From the NCBI GenBank assembly GCA_044221555.1, contig JBGAOY010000001.1, forward strand, positions 310,001 to 374,000: a stretch of 64,000 nucleotides of DNA. Reading direction: 5' to 3'. The translations under genes and the position numbers were made by a program. A model generated the notes under the pieces. That model saw only the letters and a list, made by a program, of their open reading frames with translations, was not told where the DNA came from and made no database searches. Shown here piece after piece: positions 19,595 through 27,496 of the stretch. The stretch is from JAEUJM01 sp044221555. Its GTDB lineage: Bacteria > Actinomycetota > Acidimicrobiia > Acidimicrobiales > DATDAH01. Position 1 is the first letter of the stretch. Each line of letters opens with the position of its first letter.

Positions 19595-19600
19595 ATCCTA
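19595..19600 (-). promoter_or_regulatory. -10 box TAGGAT for secG
   Basis: TAGGAT on the minus strand, with eight bases to the secG GTG, consistent with leaderless transcription. It also selects the start codon at 19586 over the upstream GTG. Confidence 0.5.
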
Positions 19601-19643
19601 CCGGCCACACCCTCCCGCGGACGACTTCTCGGGGAGGTCGGGT

Positions 19644-19692
19644 GAACTCAGCGCCGGATCCGGCGTGACGCGCCGGAAATTGGGCTGAGTTC
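19644..19692. repeat. Nested inverted repeats between tpiA and secG
   Basis: Outer arms GAACTCAGC (19644-19652) and GCTGAGTTC (19684-19692) are perfect complements. Inside lies the 14-bp perfect palindrome CGCCGGATCCGGCG (19652-19665), and CGCCGG recurs at 19671-19676, so alternative stems can form. It sits just after the tpiA stop and may terminate or attenuate transcription into secG. Confidence 0.6.
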
Positions 19693-19709
19693 GTGCCGAG
19701 CTCGTGGGT

Positions 19710-20501
19710 TCAGCCCAGGCGGTAGCGGATGATGCGGCTGAAGTCGTCGGGGTCGAGGCTGGCACCGCCGACGAGGGCGCCGTCGATGTCGGGCTGGACC
19801 ATCAGCTCGGCGGCGTTGGAGGGCTTGACCGAGCCGCCGTACTGGATGCGCACCGAGGCGGCGGCGGCGTCGCCGGCGACGGACGCCACGATCGAGCGGA
19901 TGAAGCCGCACACCGCCTGGGCGTCCTCGGACGACGCCGTACGGCCGGTGCCGATGGCCCAGATGGGCTCGTAGGCCACGACCATCCCGCCGACCTGTTC
20001 CCGGGTGATCTTGGCCAACCCGGCCCGCACCTGGCCCTCGACCTTGGCCTCGGTGGTGCCGGCCTCACGCTCCTCGAGGGTCTCGCCGCAGCAGAGGATG
20101 GGCGTCATGGCCTGGGCCAGCACCGCCTTGGCCTTGCGGTTGACGTCGTCGTCGGTCTCACCGAACAGCTCGCGGCGCTCGGAGTGGCCGACGATGACGT
20201 AGCTCACGTTCAGCTTGGCCAGCATCGGGGGCGCCACCTCCCCGGTGAACGCGCCCTTGTCCTCCCAGTGGCAGTTCTGGGCGCCCAGCGCGATCGGGAT
20301 GTCGTCGGACTCCAGCACGGTCTGCACCGACCGCAGGTCCGTGAACGGCGGGTGGATCGACACGTCGACCGCGTCGTAGTCCTCGCCGCCGAGTTGGTAC
20401 GACAGCTTCTGGACCGTCTGGATGGCCTCGAAGTGGTTGTGGTTCATCTTCCAGTTGCCGCTGATCAGCGGCTTGCGCGAACCGGTACCGGCATCAGGCA
20501 T
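19710..20501 (-). CDS. tpiA: Triose-phosphate isomerase
   Basis: Interconverts dihydroxyacetone phosphate and glyceraldehyde 3-phosphate. The 263 residues include SGNWKMN (catalytic Lys), VGHSERRE (catalytic His) and AYEPIWAIGTGRTAS (catalytic Glu), plus the GGSVKPSNA phosphate loop. The start overlaps the end of pgk by eight bases, so the two are translationally linked. A ten-residue N-terminal extension before KPLISGNW is family-variable. Confidence 0.97.
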   Translation of the reverse strand: MPDAGTGSRKPLISGNWKMNHNHFEAIQTVQKLSYQLGGEDYDAVDVSIHPPFTDLRSVQTVLESDDIPIALGAQNCHWEDKGAFTGEVAPPMLAKLNVSYVIVGHSERRELFGETDDDVNRKAKAVLAQAMTPILCCGETLEEREAGTTEAKVEGQVRAGLAKITREQVGGMVVAYEPIWAIGTGRTASSEDAQAVCGFIRSIVASVAGDAAAASVRIQYGGSVKPSNAAELMVQPDIDGALVGGASLDPDDFSRIIRYRLG

Positions 20502-21705
20502 TGGGGGCCTCCCTCAAGGCACGGAGCCCGGGCAGGTCGCCCTGCTCCAGGAGTTCGAGCGACGCGCCGCCACCCGTGGACAGATGGTCGACCTCGGCCG
20601 CCAAGCCGAACTTGGCCAGCGCGGCGGCGCTGTCGCCGCCGCCCACCACCGTGAAGCCCCGGGCGTCGGCGACCGCCTGGGCCACGGCCCGGGTGCCCGC
20701 CTCGAATCGAGAATCCTCGAAGACGCCCATGGGCCCGTTCCACAGCACGGTGCCGGCCTCGCCGATGATGTCGAGGAACTCGGCGGCGGTACCGGGGCCG
20801 ATGTCGAGGCCCATCCAGCCCTCGGGCAGGTTGACGCCGAACTGGCGCACCTCACCGCCCGCCGCCGGGTCGCCGATCTTCCCGCCCGGGCCGAGCGCGG
20901 TCAGATCGCTGGGCAGGTGGATGGCATCCGACTCCCCCAGCAGGCGCCGGCAGGTGTCGATCTGGTCGGGCTCCACCAGCGAGCCGCCGATGCTGTGGCC
21001 CTGCGCGGCCAGGAACGTGAAGCACATGCCGCCGCCGACGATCAAGGTGTCGACGACCTGCAGCAGCGCTTCGATGACGCCCAGCTTGTCGCTCACCTTG
21101 GCGCCACCCAGGATGGCCACGAACGGGTGACGGGGGTCGTTGCGCACGCCCAGCAGCACCTCGGCCTCGCGGGCCAGCAGCCGCCCGGCGGCCGAGGGCA
21201 GGAACTGGGGAGGGCCGACGATCGACGCGTGGGCCCGGTGCGACGCCCCGAAGGCGTCGTTCACGTAGGCGTCCTGGCCCTCGATCAGCCGCTGGACGAA
21301 GGCCGGGTCGTTGGCGGTCTCGCCCGGATCGAAGCGCAGGTTCTCCAACAGCTCGACCCCGGGTGCCAGCTCGGCCAGGCGGGCCCGCACCGGGTCCATC
21401 GAGAACGCCGGGTCCGGGGCGCCCTTGGGGCGGCCGAGATGGCTGCAGGCGGTCACCGTCGCGCCCTGCTCCTGCAGCCAGCGCAGGGTGGGCAGGGCCG
21501 ACCTGATGCGCAGGTCGTCGGTGATCTCGCCGTCCTCGAGCGGGACGTTGAAGTCCGCCCGCACGAGAACCCGCCGGCCGTCGAGGTCGGAAAGGTCCTC
21601 CAGGACCGGCACGCGCCCGTGCCCACGCGCCTCCTCCGTCGGCGGCCCTTCGGGATCCGGTTCGCCCGCGGCTGCGCCGCTCCGCTCCGCAGCCTCGGCA
21701 GACAT
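20494..21705 (-). CDS. pgk: Phosphoglycerate kinase
   Basis: Makes ATP from 1,3-bisphosphoglycerate. Seen: VLVRADFNVPLEDGEI, SHLGRPKG, LENLRFDPGE, FVAILGGAKVSDKLGVI and the C-terminal VVGGGDSAAAL. The 403 residues include about 35 N-terminal residues (MSAEAAERSGAAAGEP onward) that precede the conserved start of the fold and coincide with a dispersed DNA repeat shared with 32490-32560. The ATG at 21705 has no good ribosome binding site; a GTG at 21612 (VPVLEDLSDLDGRRVL) would give a family-typical N-terminus. The gene body is certain, the start is not. Confidence 0.95.
   Translation of the reverse strand: MSAEAAERSGAAAGEPDPEGPPTEEARGHGRVPVLEDLSDLDGRRVLVRADFNVPLEDGEITDDLRIRSALPTLRWLQEQGATVTACSHLGRPKGAPDPAFSMDPVRARLAELAPGVELLENLRFDPGETANDPAFVQRLIEGQDAYVNDAFGASHRAHASIVGPPQFLPSAAGRLLAREAEVLLGVRNDPRHPFVAILGGAKVSDKLGVIEALLQVVDTLIVGGGMCFTFLAAQGHSIGGSLVEPDQIDTCRRLLGESDAIHLPSDLTALGPGGKIGDPAAGGEVRQFGVNLPEGWMGLDIGPGTAAEFLDIIGEAGTVLWNGPMGVFEDSRFEAGTRAVAQAVADARGFTVVGGGDSAAALAKFGLAAEVDHLSTGGGASLELLEQGDLPGLRALREAPNA
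21631..21700. repeat. Dispersed GC-rich repeat, copy 1
   Basis: About 70 bp similar to 32490-32560. Shared blocks include CCTTCGG, ATCCGGTTCG and CTCCGCTCCGC in the same order and spacing. This copy lies inside the annotated 5' end of pgk and encodes its atypical N-terminal extension. Confidence 0.6.
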
Positions 21706-21720
21706 CGGTGTGTACCCGAC

Positions 21721-22728
21721 CTACGAGGCTGCGCCGACGATCCCGACCAGGTCGACCAGGCGGTTCGAGTAGCCCCACTCGTTGTCGTACCAGCCGAGCA
21801 CCTTCACCAGGTTGCCGGTGGCCATGGTGAGACCCGAGTCGAACGTGCACGAGGCGGGCGTGCCGACGATGTCGGACGACACCAACGGGTCCTCCGAGTA
21901 GACGAGCACCTTGGACAGGGGGCCGGACGTCGCCGCCGCCCGGAACGCCTCGTTCACCTCGTCCACCGAGGCCTCCTGCTTCAAGGTGCCCACGAAGTCG
22001 GTGATCGAGCCGGTGGGCACGGGCACCCGCAGCGACGTGCCGTCGAGCTTGCCCTGCATCGCTTCGAGCACGAGGCCGGTGGCCCGGGCCGCGCCGGTGG
22101 ACGACGGGATGATGTTGATGGCCGCGGCCCGCGCCCGGCGCAGGTCGCTGTGGGGACCGTCCACCAGGGACTGGTCGCCGGTGTAGGCGTGCACCGTCGT
22201 CATCAGGCCCCGCTCCACGCCGAAGGCGTCGTCGAGCACCTTGATCATGGGCACGAAGCAGTTGGTGGTGCAGGACGCGTTCGACACGACCTTGTGGGCC
22301 TCGGGGTCGAAGGTGTCGTCGTTCACGCCGACCACGAAGGTGGCGTCGGCGTCCTTGCCCGGGGCCGAGATGATCACCCGAGGCGCGCCGGCGTCGAGGT
22401 GGGCGCCGGCCTTGGCCCGGTCGGTGAAGAACCCGGTGGACTCGACCACCACGTCGACGCCGAGGTCGCCCCACGGCAGGTTGGCCGGGTCGCGCTCGGC
22501 CAGGACCTTGAGCACCTTGCCGTCGACCTCGATGCCGCCGTCGACCGCCGTCACCTCGCTGTCGAGGGTGCCCATGACCGAGTCGTACTTGAGCAGGTGG
22601 GCCATGGTGGCCACCGAGCCGAGGTCGTTGACCGCGACGAACTCGATGTCGGCGCCCTGCTGCTTGACGGCTCGGAAGAAGTTGCGGCCGATGCGGCCGA
22701 AGCCGTTCACGCCGACGCGGATAGTCAT
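21721..22728 (-). CDS. gap: Glyceraldehyde-3-phosphate dehydrogenase
   Basis: Oxidises and phosphorylates glyceraldehyde 3-phosphate with NAD. The 335 residues begin TIRVGVNGFGRIGRNFFR (NAD-binding Rossmann motif). The catalytic cysteine lies in NASCTTNCFVP, and WYDNEWGYSNRLVDL is near the end. GGAGG precedes the ATG. The stop is 15 bases before the annotated pgk start, giving a gap-pgk-tpiA glycolytic operon. Confidence 0.97.
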   Translation of the reverse strand: MTIRVGVNGFGRIGRNFFRAVKQQGADIEFVAVNDLGSVATMAHLLKYDSVMGTLDSEVTAVDGGIEVDGKVLKVLAERDPANLPWGDLGVDVVVESTGFFTDRAKAGAHLDAGAPRVIISAPGKDADATFVVGVNDDTFDPEAHKVVSNASCTTNCFVPMIKVLDDAFGVERGLMTTVHAYTGDQSLVDGPHSDLRRARAAAINIIPSSTGAARATGLVLEAMQGKLDGTSLRVPVPTGSITDFVGTLKQEASVDEVNEAFRAAATSGPLSKVLVYSEDPLVSSDIVGTPASCTFDSGLTMATGNLVKVLGWYDNEWGYSNRLVDLVGIVGAAS

Positions 22729-22940
22729 TTCGGGTCTGCCTCCGTGCTGATTGACGATCTGCTCCTATCCGACCACGTCGGCCCGCGCCGTGCCAGTTGG
22801 CGGCCGGAACGATCGCTCGCGAGGCGCCACCGACGCGCTCGACATGCGTTGGCCCGTCGACGCAGGGCGGCCGTCCGCGCCTCGGTCGCGACCGCGCTCC
22901 CTCGGCGCCACGACCCCGGCACGGCCGGCCAGGGGCTGGG

Positions 22941-23004
22941 GTTGAGCAGGGCTGGCGTTGACCAGGGCTGTCGTCGAGCAGGGCTGGCGTCGAGTGGGGC
23001 TGTG
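22941..23004. repeat. Four imperfect 16-bp tandem repeats
   Basis: Units at 22941, 22957, 22973 and 22989 read GTTGAGCAGGGCTGGC, GTTGACCAGGGCTGTC, GTCGAGCAGGGCTGGC and GTCGAGTGGGGCTGTG. They fill the space just downstream of yvcK where a whiA gene would be expected to begin. No function apparent. Confidence 0.8.
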
Positions 23005-23015
23005 GCTGGGGACGA

Positions 23016-23900
23016 TCAGACCAGGTCGGCGAGGACGCCGGCGAGCAGGGCCGGGTCGTGGGCCAGGCCGCTGGCGCGGGCCACCGGGCGCTCGACGACC
23101 TCGACGCCCAGCCCGGGTAGGCCGGTGTCGTCGAGCCCGCCCGGATGGCACACCACCACGTCGACCTCGAGGCCGTGCGCCCGCAGGGCGTCGACGTGGT
23201 CGACGGCGCGGTAGCCCGCCGTCTCGGGCACCTCGGGCGCGAGGTTGCACACGTAGACCTTGCGGGCCGACGTGGCGGCCAGCGCGTCGCGCACGCCGGG
23301 CACCGCCGCCGCGGCCAGGATCGACGTGTAGAGCGAGCCGGGCCCGATCACGACCTGATCTGCGGCCACGAGCGCGTCCACCACCCCGGGCGCCACCGGC
23401 GGGTCGGGCGGCGTCAGCGACACCCTGGTGATGCCCACGGCGTTCGACACGGCCACCTGACCGGCCACCTCGTCGCCGCCGGCCTCGGCCTTGAGCACTA
23501 CAGGCTCGAGCGTGGCCGGCAGCACCCGGCCGACGGCGCCGAGCAGCCGCCCCACCTCGTCGAGCGCGGCGACGAAGTCGCCGGTGGCGTCGGCCAGCCC
23601 GGTGATGAGCAGGTTGCCGAGGGCGTGGCCCTCCAACTCACCGGCATCGAAGCGGTGGTCGAGCGACCGCACGAGCAACGAGTCGTCGGCGGCCAGCGCG
23701 AGTAGGCACTTGCGCAGGTCGCCCGGCGGGGGCAGCGCGATCGCGTCGCGCAGCCGGCCACTGGACCCGCCGTCATCGGCGACCGCGACGATGGCGGTGA
23801 TGTCGCCCGCGTAGTGACGAGCCGCGGCCAGCGTGGCCGCCAGCCCGTGCCCACCGCCCACCGCGGCCACCCTCGGCCCGGTCCGCGTCGGCGTGGTCAA
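23016..23900 (-). CDS. yvcK: YvcK/CofD-like gluconeogenesis factor
   Basis: A 294-residue member of the CofD/YvcK family, which in other bacteria binds UDP-GlcNAc and influences cell wall precursor supply and carbon metabolism. Motifs: VAAVGGGHGLAATL, VAVADDGGSSGRLR, PPPGDLRKCL, GHALGNLLITGL and VIGPGSLYTSIL. The start is a TTG at 23900 overlapping the rapZ stop as TTGA. A GTG ten codons later is an alternative. whiA, the usual next gene, is missing here. Confidence 0.93.
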   Translation of the reverse strand: MTTPTRTGPRVAAVGGGHGLAATLAAARHYAGDITAIVAVADDGGSSGRLRDAIALPPPGDLRKCLLALAADDSLLVRSLDHRFDAGELEGHALGNLLITGLADATGDFVAALDEVGRLLGAVGRVLPATLEPVVLKAEAGGDEVAGQVAVSNAVGITRVSLTPPDPPVAPGVVDALVAADQVVIGPGSLYTSILAAAAVPGVRDALAATSARKVYVCNLAPEVPETAGYRAVDHVDALRAHGLEVDVVVCHPGGLDDTGLPGLGVEVVERPVARASGLAHDPALLAGVLADLV

Positions 23901-24751
23901 CGGTCGATGTCGCGGTGGCTGACGGCCGGCGTGTCGCCCCGCTGGCGGAGCTGGTCGGCCACCTCCTCCGCGATGGCAACCGACCGGTGGCGCCCGCCCG
24001 TGCAGCCGAACGCGATCGTCAGGTAGGACTTGCCCTCGTGCACATAGGCGGGCACGAGCAGGCGGAGCAGCCGCTGCAGGTGGTCGAGGAAGGCCGCCGC
24101 CGCCGGTTGACCCAGCACGTAGTCGCGCACCGCCTCGTCCCGACCGGACAGCGGGCGCAGCTCGTCCACCCAGTGCGGGTTGGGGAGGAAGCGGCAGTCG
24201 AAGACCAGGTCGACGTCCAGCGGCAGACCGTGCTTGAAGCCGAACGACTCGACGGTGATCTGCATGGCCGCGTCACGGCTGTCGCCCCCGAACAGGTCGC
24301 CGATCCGGGCCTTCAACTGGTGCACGTTGAGCTCGGTGGTGTCGATCACCACGTCGGCGCCGCCCTTCACCGGGTCGAGCAGCAGGCGCTCGCGTTCGAT
24401 GGCGTCGGCCAGCCGGTCACCGTCGGCCAGGGGATGGCGGCGCCGCGTGCTCTCGTAGCGGCGCACCAGCACCTCGGTGGAGGCGTCGAGGAACAGCACC
24501 CGGACCCGGGCGTCGGTGGACCGCAGGGCGACCACCGAGTCGAGCACCTCGGAGTGGTCCGGCCCCGAGGCGCCGACCACCAGCGCCACCCGCTCGTACC
24601 CCGAGCCCGGCGCCTGTGCCAGCTCGGACACCTTGGGCATGAGGGCGGGCGGCAGGTTGTCGATGACGAACCAGCCCAGATCCTCGAGGTTGTCGGCCGC
24701 TTGCGACCGTCCGGCCCCCGACAGCCCGGCGATGATGATGATCTCGCTGAT
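23897..24751 (-). CDS. rapZ: RapZ-family nucleotide-binding protein, probable AUC start
   Basis: A P-loop protein of the RapZ/YvcJ family; binds nucleotides and, in Escherichia coli, adapts small-RNA decay to amino sugar levels. The conserved beginning SEIIIIAGLSGAGRSQAADNLEDLGWFVIDNLPP lies upstream of the first ATG (24640), which would delete the P-loop. Between an in-frame TAG at 24761-24763 and the P-loop no ATG, GTG, TTG or CTG exists. The AUC at 24751 stands where homologs are expected to have Met, giving 284 residues, the normal length. A TAGGCT box lies six bases upstream. The C-terminal half has GCTGGRHRSVAIAEE. Confidence 0.9.
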   Translation of the reverse strand: MSEIIIIAGLSGAGRSQAADNLEDLGWFVIDNLPPALMPKVSELAQAPGSGYERVALVVGASGPDHSEVLDSVVALRSTDARVRVLFLDASTEVLVRRYESTRRRHPLADGDRLADAIERERLLLDPVKGGADVVIDTTELNVHQLKARIGDLFGGDSRDAAMQITVESFGFKHGLPLDVDLVFDCRFLPNPHWVDELRPLSGRDEAVRDYVLGQPAAAAFLDHLQRLLRLLVPAYVHEGKSYLTIAFGCTGGRHRSVAIAEEVADQLRQRGDTPAVSHRDIDR

Positions 24752-24757
24752 GGCCTC

Positions 24758-24763
24758 AGCCTA
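24758..24763 (-). promoter_or_regulatory. -10 box TAGGCT before rapZ
   Basis: TAGGCT on the minus strand with six bases to the proposed AUC start, the same spacing as at 12593-12605. It implies a leaderless transcript beginning on the AUC and overlaps the in-frame TAG stop that limits the reading frame. Confidence 0.5.
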
Positions 24764-24794
24764 CCGATCGGCCCTCGCACGCCGCGCCCGCTGA

Positions 24795-24839
24795 TCTCGA
24801 GGCACTACCCCCCGGAACCCGCCAGCCATTGCCTCGAGA
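24795..24839. repeat. 10-bp inverted repeat between methyltransferase and rapZ
   Basis: Arms TCTCGAGGCA (24795-24804) and TGCCTCGAGA (24830-24839) are perfect complements around a 25-base spacer. It lies directly after the methyltransferase stop and could end the uvrC transcript, leaving rapZ to its own promoter. Confidence 0.6.
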
Positions 24840-24845
24840 ACGAGG

Positions 24846-25598
24846 TCACCCGCTGACCGGTTCGGCGCGGAGGAACAGCAGTCGCGGGATGGTCGCCGCC
24901 GCCCGGTACTCGGCCGCCGCGGCCAGGAAGCCCGGCGGTGGGGCCGGCTCCTCCATGCGGGTGATGGTCAGGCCGTGGGCCGCCAGTGCGTTCACGTACC
25001 GGTGGAGGGGGCGGTGGATGAACGGGATGAACACGTCCTTCTCCACCTCCTCGATGGAGGCGTCCTCCACCAGGTAGGGCCCGATGCGCCAGTACTGCTC
25101 GGGAGGGTCGAGGATCTGGTCGTCGATCCAGCCGCTGTTGGGTGTCTGGAGCAGCGGGTGGTTCAAGAAGAACAGGAAGCGCCCACCGGGGGCCAGCACC
25201 CGTGCCACCTCGGCAATGGCCTCGTCGACGGCCTCGATGTGCTCGAACACCAGGCAGGCCACCACCACGTCGATCGTGCCGGTGGCGACGGGCAGGTGAT
25301 CGGCCCCGGCCCGCGCGTAGGCCACGCCGCCGCCCCGCCGGGCGGCCTCCGCCACCTGGGCCAGCGTCGGGTCGATGCCGACCACGCGGGTGGCGCCGAG
25401 CGAGCGGGCCAGGCGCGCCACCTGGCCCTCGCCGGTGCCCACGTCGAGCACGGAGCGGGCCCCGGCCAGGTGCTCGGCGGCCAGCGGGAGGATCTGCTCC
25501 TCGTACTCGGGGTCGGCCCCCTCGGTGAACCCCTCCTGCCACCACCCGGCGTGGGTCTCCCAGAGGTCGCCGTCGTCGTCGTGCTCGGTCCCGCTCAT
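24846..25598 (-). CDS. SAM-dependent methyltransferase (class I)
   Basis: A 250-residue protein with SVLDVGTGEGQVARLA (motif I, SAM binding), VVGIDPTLAQVAEAA (motif II), TIDVVVACLVFEHIEAVDEA (motif IV) and RVLAPGGRFLFFLNHPLL. It is of the UbiE/Methyltransf_11 type. The ATG overlaps the uvrC stop as ATGA, showing operon linkage. Substrate unknown. Confidence 0.88.
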   Translation of the reverse strand: MSGTEHDDDGDLWETHAGWWQEGFTEGADPEYEEQILPLAAEHLAGARSVLDVGTGEGQVARLARSLGATRVVGIDPTLAQVAEAARRGGGVAYARAGADHLPVATGTIDVVVACLVFEHIEAVDEAIAEVARVLAPGGRFLFFLNHPLLQTPNSGWIDDQILDPPEQYWRIGPYLVEDASIEEVEKDVFIPFIHRPLHRYVNALAAHGLTITRMEEPAPPPGFLAAAAEYRAAATIPRLLFLRAEPVSG

Positions 25599-27457
25599 CG
25601 TCGGGCCGGGCGGTGCAGCTTGTCGAACACCGCGTCGGCCACCGAGTCCGGCAACCACGACAGGGCCCGCAGCGTGTCGAGGTCCGCCTGCTTCACGCCC
25701 TTCACGCCGCCCAACTCCTTCAGCAGCCGCTTCTTGCGGGTCGGGCCGAGGCCAGGGATGTCGTCCACCACGCTCTTGGTCATGCGCTTGCCCCGGAGCT
25801 CGCGGTGGTACGAGATGGCGAAGCGGTGGGCCTCGTCACGGATGCGCTGCAGCAGGTACAGCGCCTCGGACTGGCGCGGGAGGCGCACCGGGTCCGACTC
25901 CCCCGGCACGTAGACCTCCTCGAAGCGCTTGGCCAACGAGGCCACCGGGATGTCGTCGGCCAGCCCCAGGTTCTCGAGCACCCTGATGGCCACCGCCAAC
26001 TGGCCCTTGCCGCCGTCCACCACCAGCAGCTGCGGCGGGTACGCGAACCGCCCCTTGCGCTCCTCGACCGGACGGTCACGCTCGGCCAGGTAGGCGGTGA
26101 GGCGCCGCGTGAGCACCTCCTCCATCGCCGCGAAGTCGTCGTTCTGGTCGACCTCGCGGATCTTGAAGCGGCGGTAGTCGCTCTTCTTGGCCAGACCGTC
26201 CTCGACCACCACCATCGACCCGACGTAGTCGCTGCCCTGGATGTGGCTCATGTCGTAGCACTCGATCCGCAAGGGCGCGAACGGGAGCCCCAGCTGGTCC
26301 TGCAGCTCGTTCAGCGCACGGGCGCGGCTGTTGTGGTCGGAGGCCCGGCGCAGCCGGTGGCGGGTCAGCTCCTCCTTGGCGTTGCGGGTGACGGTCTCGT
26401 GCAGGGTCCGCTTGTCCCCCCGACGGGGCACCTTCACCGTCACGGCCGAGCCCCGCCCCTCGGTGAGCCACCGCTCGTAGAGATCCGGGTCGTCAGGCAG
26501 GGTCGGCACCAGCACCGTCTTGGGCAGCCCCGTGGGCGGCTCGTCGTAGTACAGGCCCTCCAGCACGCTGCTGATCAGCTCGGCGTCGGACAGGTCCTCG
26601 ACCTTGTCGATGATGAACCCCTTGCGGCCCACGACACGGCCGCGGCGGACGAAGAAGACCTGCACCGCCGCTTCGAGGTCGTCGTCGGCGATGCCGATCA
26701 CGTCGAGGTCCTCGTTGCGATCGGCCACCATCTGCTGCTTCTCGATGGCCTTGCGGACGCTGGTCAGCTTGTCTCGCAGCCGGGCGGCCCGCTCGAAGGC
26801 CAGCTCGTCGGCCGCCTCGCGCATCTCGTGCTCGAGGCGCTTGACGATCGTGTCCGTGTCGCCGTCGAGGAAGTCGAGCAACTCGTCGACCAGTTCCCGA
26901 TACCGCTCCTGCGTCACCTCTCCTACGCACGGGCCGCTGCACTTCTCGATGTGGAAGAGCAGGCACGGCCGGCCCGACTTCTCGTGGCGCCCGAACTTGT
27001 TGTCCGAGCAGGTGCGCAGCGGGAACGTGCGCAGCAGCAGGTCGAGCGTCTCGCGGATGGCGTAGGCATGGCCGTAAGGGCCGAAGTAGCGGACCCCCTT
27101 GCGCTTGGCCCCTCGCATCACCATCGGCCGCGGCCACTCGTCGCCCACGGTGACCGCCAGGAAGGGATAGCTCTTGTCGTCGACCAGGCGGATGTTGAAC
27201 CGGGGGCGGTGGGTCTTGATGAGGCTGTACTCGAGCATCAAGGCTTCGACGTCGTTGTCGACCTGGATCCACTCGACGCTCGCGGCCGACGCCACCATCT
27301 GGGCGGTCCGGATCGGCAGGTTCTTGACGAAGTAGTTGCTCAGCCGTGAGCGCAGCGACTTGGCCTTGCCGACGTAGATCACCCGGCCGTCGCGGTCCTT
27401 GAACTGGTAGGAGCCGGGCGCGTCGGGGATGGAGCCGGCCGGAGGTCGCTGCACCAT
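25595..27457 (-). CDS. uvrC: Excinuclease ABC subunit C
   Basis: Makes the dual incisions in nucleotide excision repair with UvrAB. The 620 residues show, in order, the N-terminal GIY-YIG nuclease (GSYQFKDRDGRVIYVGKAKS), a Cys-containing segment near residue 170, a UVR domain (RLEHEMREAADELAFERAAR), the RNase H-like nuclease (RIECYDMSHIQGSDYVGSMV) and C-terminal helix-hairpin-helix repeats (VVDDIPGLGPTRKKRLL). ATG 27457 follows a TAGGCT box by nine bases. An IS110-type element begins about 39 bp upstream. Confidence 0.97.
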   Translation of the reverse strand: MVQRPPAGSIPDAPGSYQFKDRDGRVIYVGKAKSLRSRLSNYFVKNLPIRTAQMVASAASVEWIQVDNDVEALMLEYSLIKTHRPRFNIRLVDDKSYPFLAVTVGDEWPRPMVMRGAKRKGVRYFGPYGHAYAIRETLDLLLRTFPLRTCSDNKFGRHEKSGRPCLLFHIEKCSGPCVGEVTQERYRELVDELLDFLDGDTDTIVKRLEHEMREAADELAFERAARLRDKLTSVRKAIEKQQMVADRNEDLDVIGIADDDLEAAVQVFFVRRGRVVGRKGFIIDKVEDLSDAELISSVLEGLYYDEPPTGLPKTVLVPTLPDDPDLYERWLTEGRGSAVTVKVPRRGDKRTLHETVTRNAKEELTRHRLRRASDHNSRARALNELQDQLGLPFAPLRIECYDMSHIQGSDYVGSMVVVEDGLAKKSDYRRFKIREVDQNDDFAAMEEVLTRRLTAYLAERDRPVEERKGRFAYPPQLLVVDGGKGQLAVAIRVLENLGLADDIPVASLAKRFEEVYVPGESDPVRLPRQSEALYLLQRIRDEAHRFAISYHRELRGKRMTKSVVDDIPGLGPTRKKRLLKELGGVKGVKQADLDTLRALSWLPDSVADAVFDKLHRPARR

Positions 27458-27466
27458 GTCCGCCCC

Positions 27467-27472
27467 AGCCTA
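27467..27472 (-). promoter_or_regulatory. -10 box TAGGCT for uvrC
   Basis: TAGGCT on the minus strand, nine bases before the uvrC ATG. The proposed left IS junction (27495/27496) lies 23 bases upstream of this hexamer, exactly where a -35 element would sit, so the insertion may have altered uvrC expression. Confidence 0.45.
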
Positions 27473-27496
27473 ATGGGGGTCGACCAGCTGCCTCCT

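Noticed and set aside
20422..23214. 930-codon plus-strand open frame across pgk and gap
   Set aside because: It lies entirely antisense to two certain glycolytic genes and has no motif; a third-position GC artefact.
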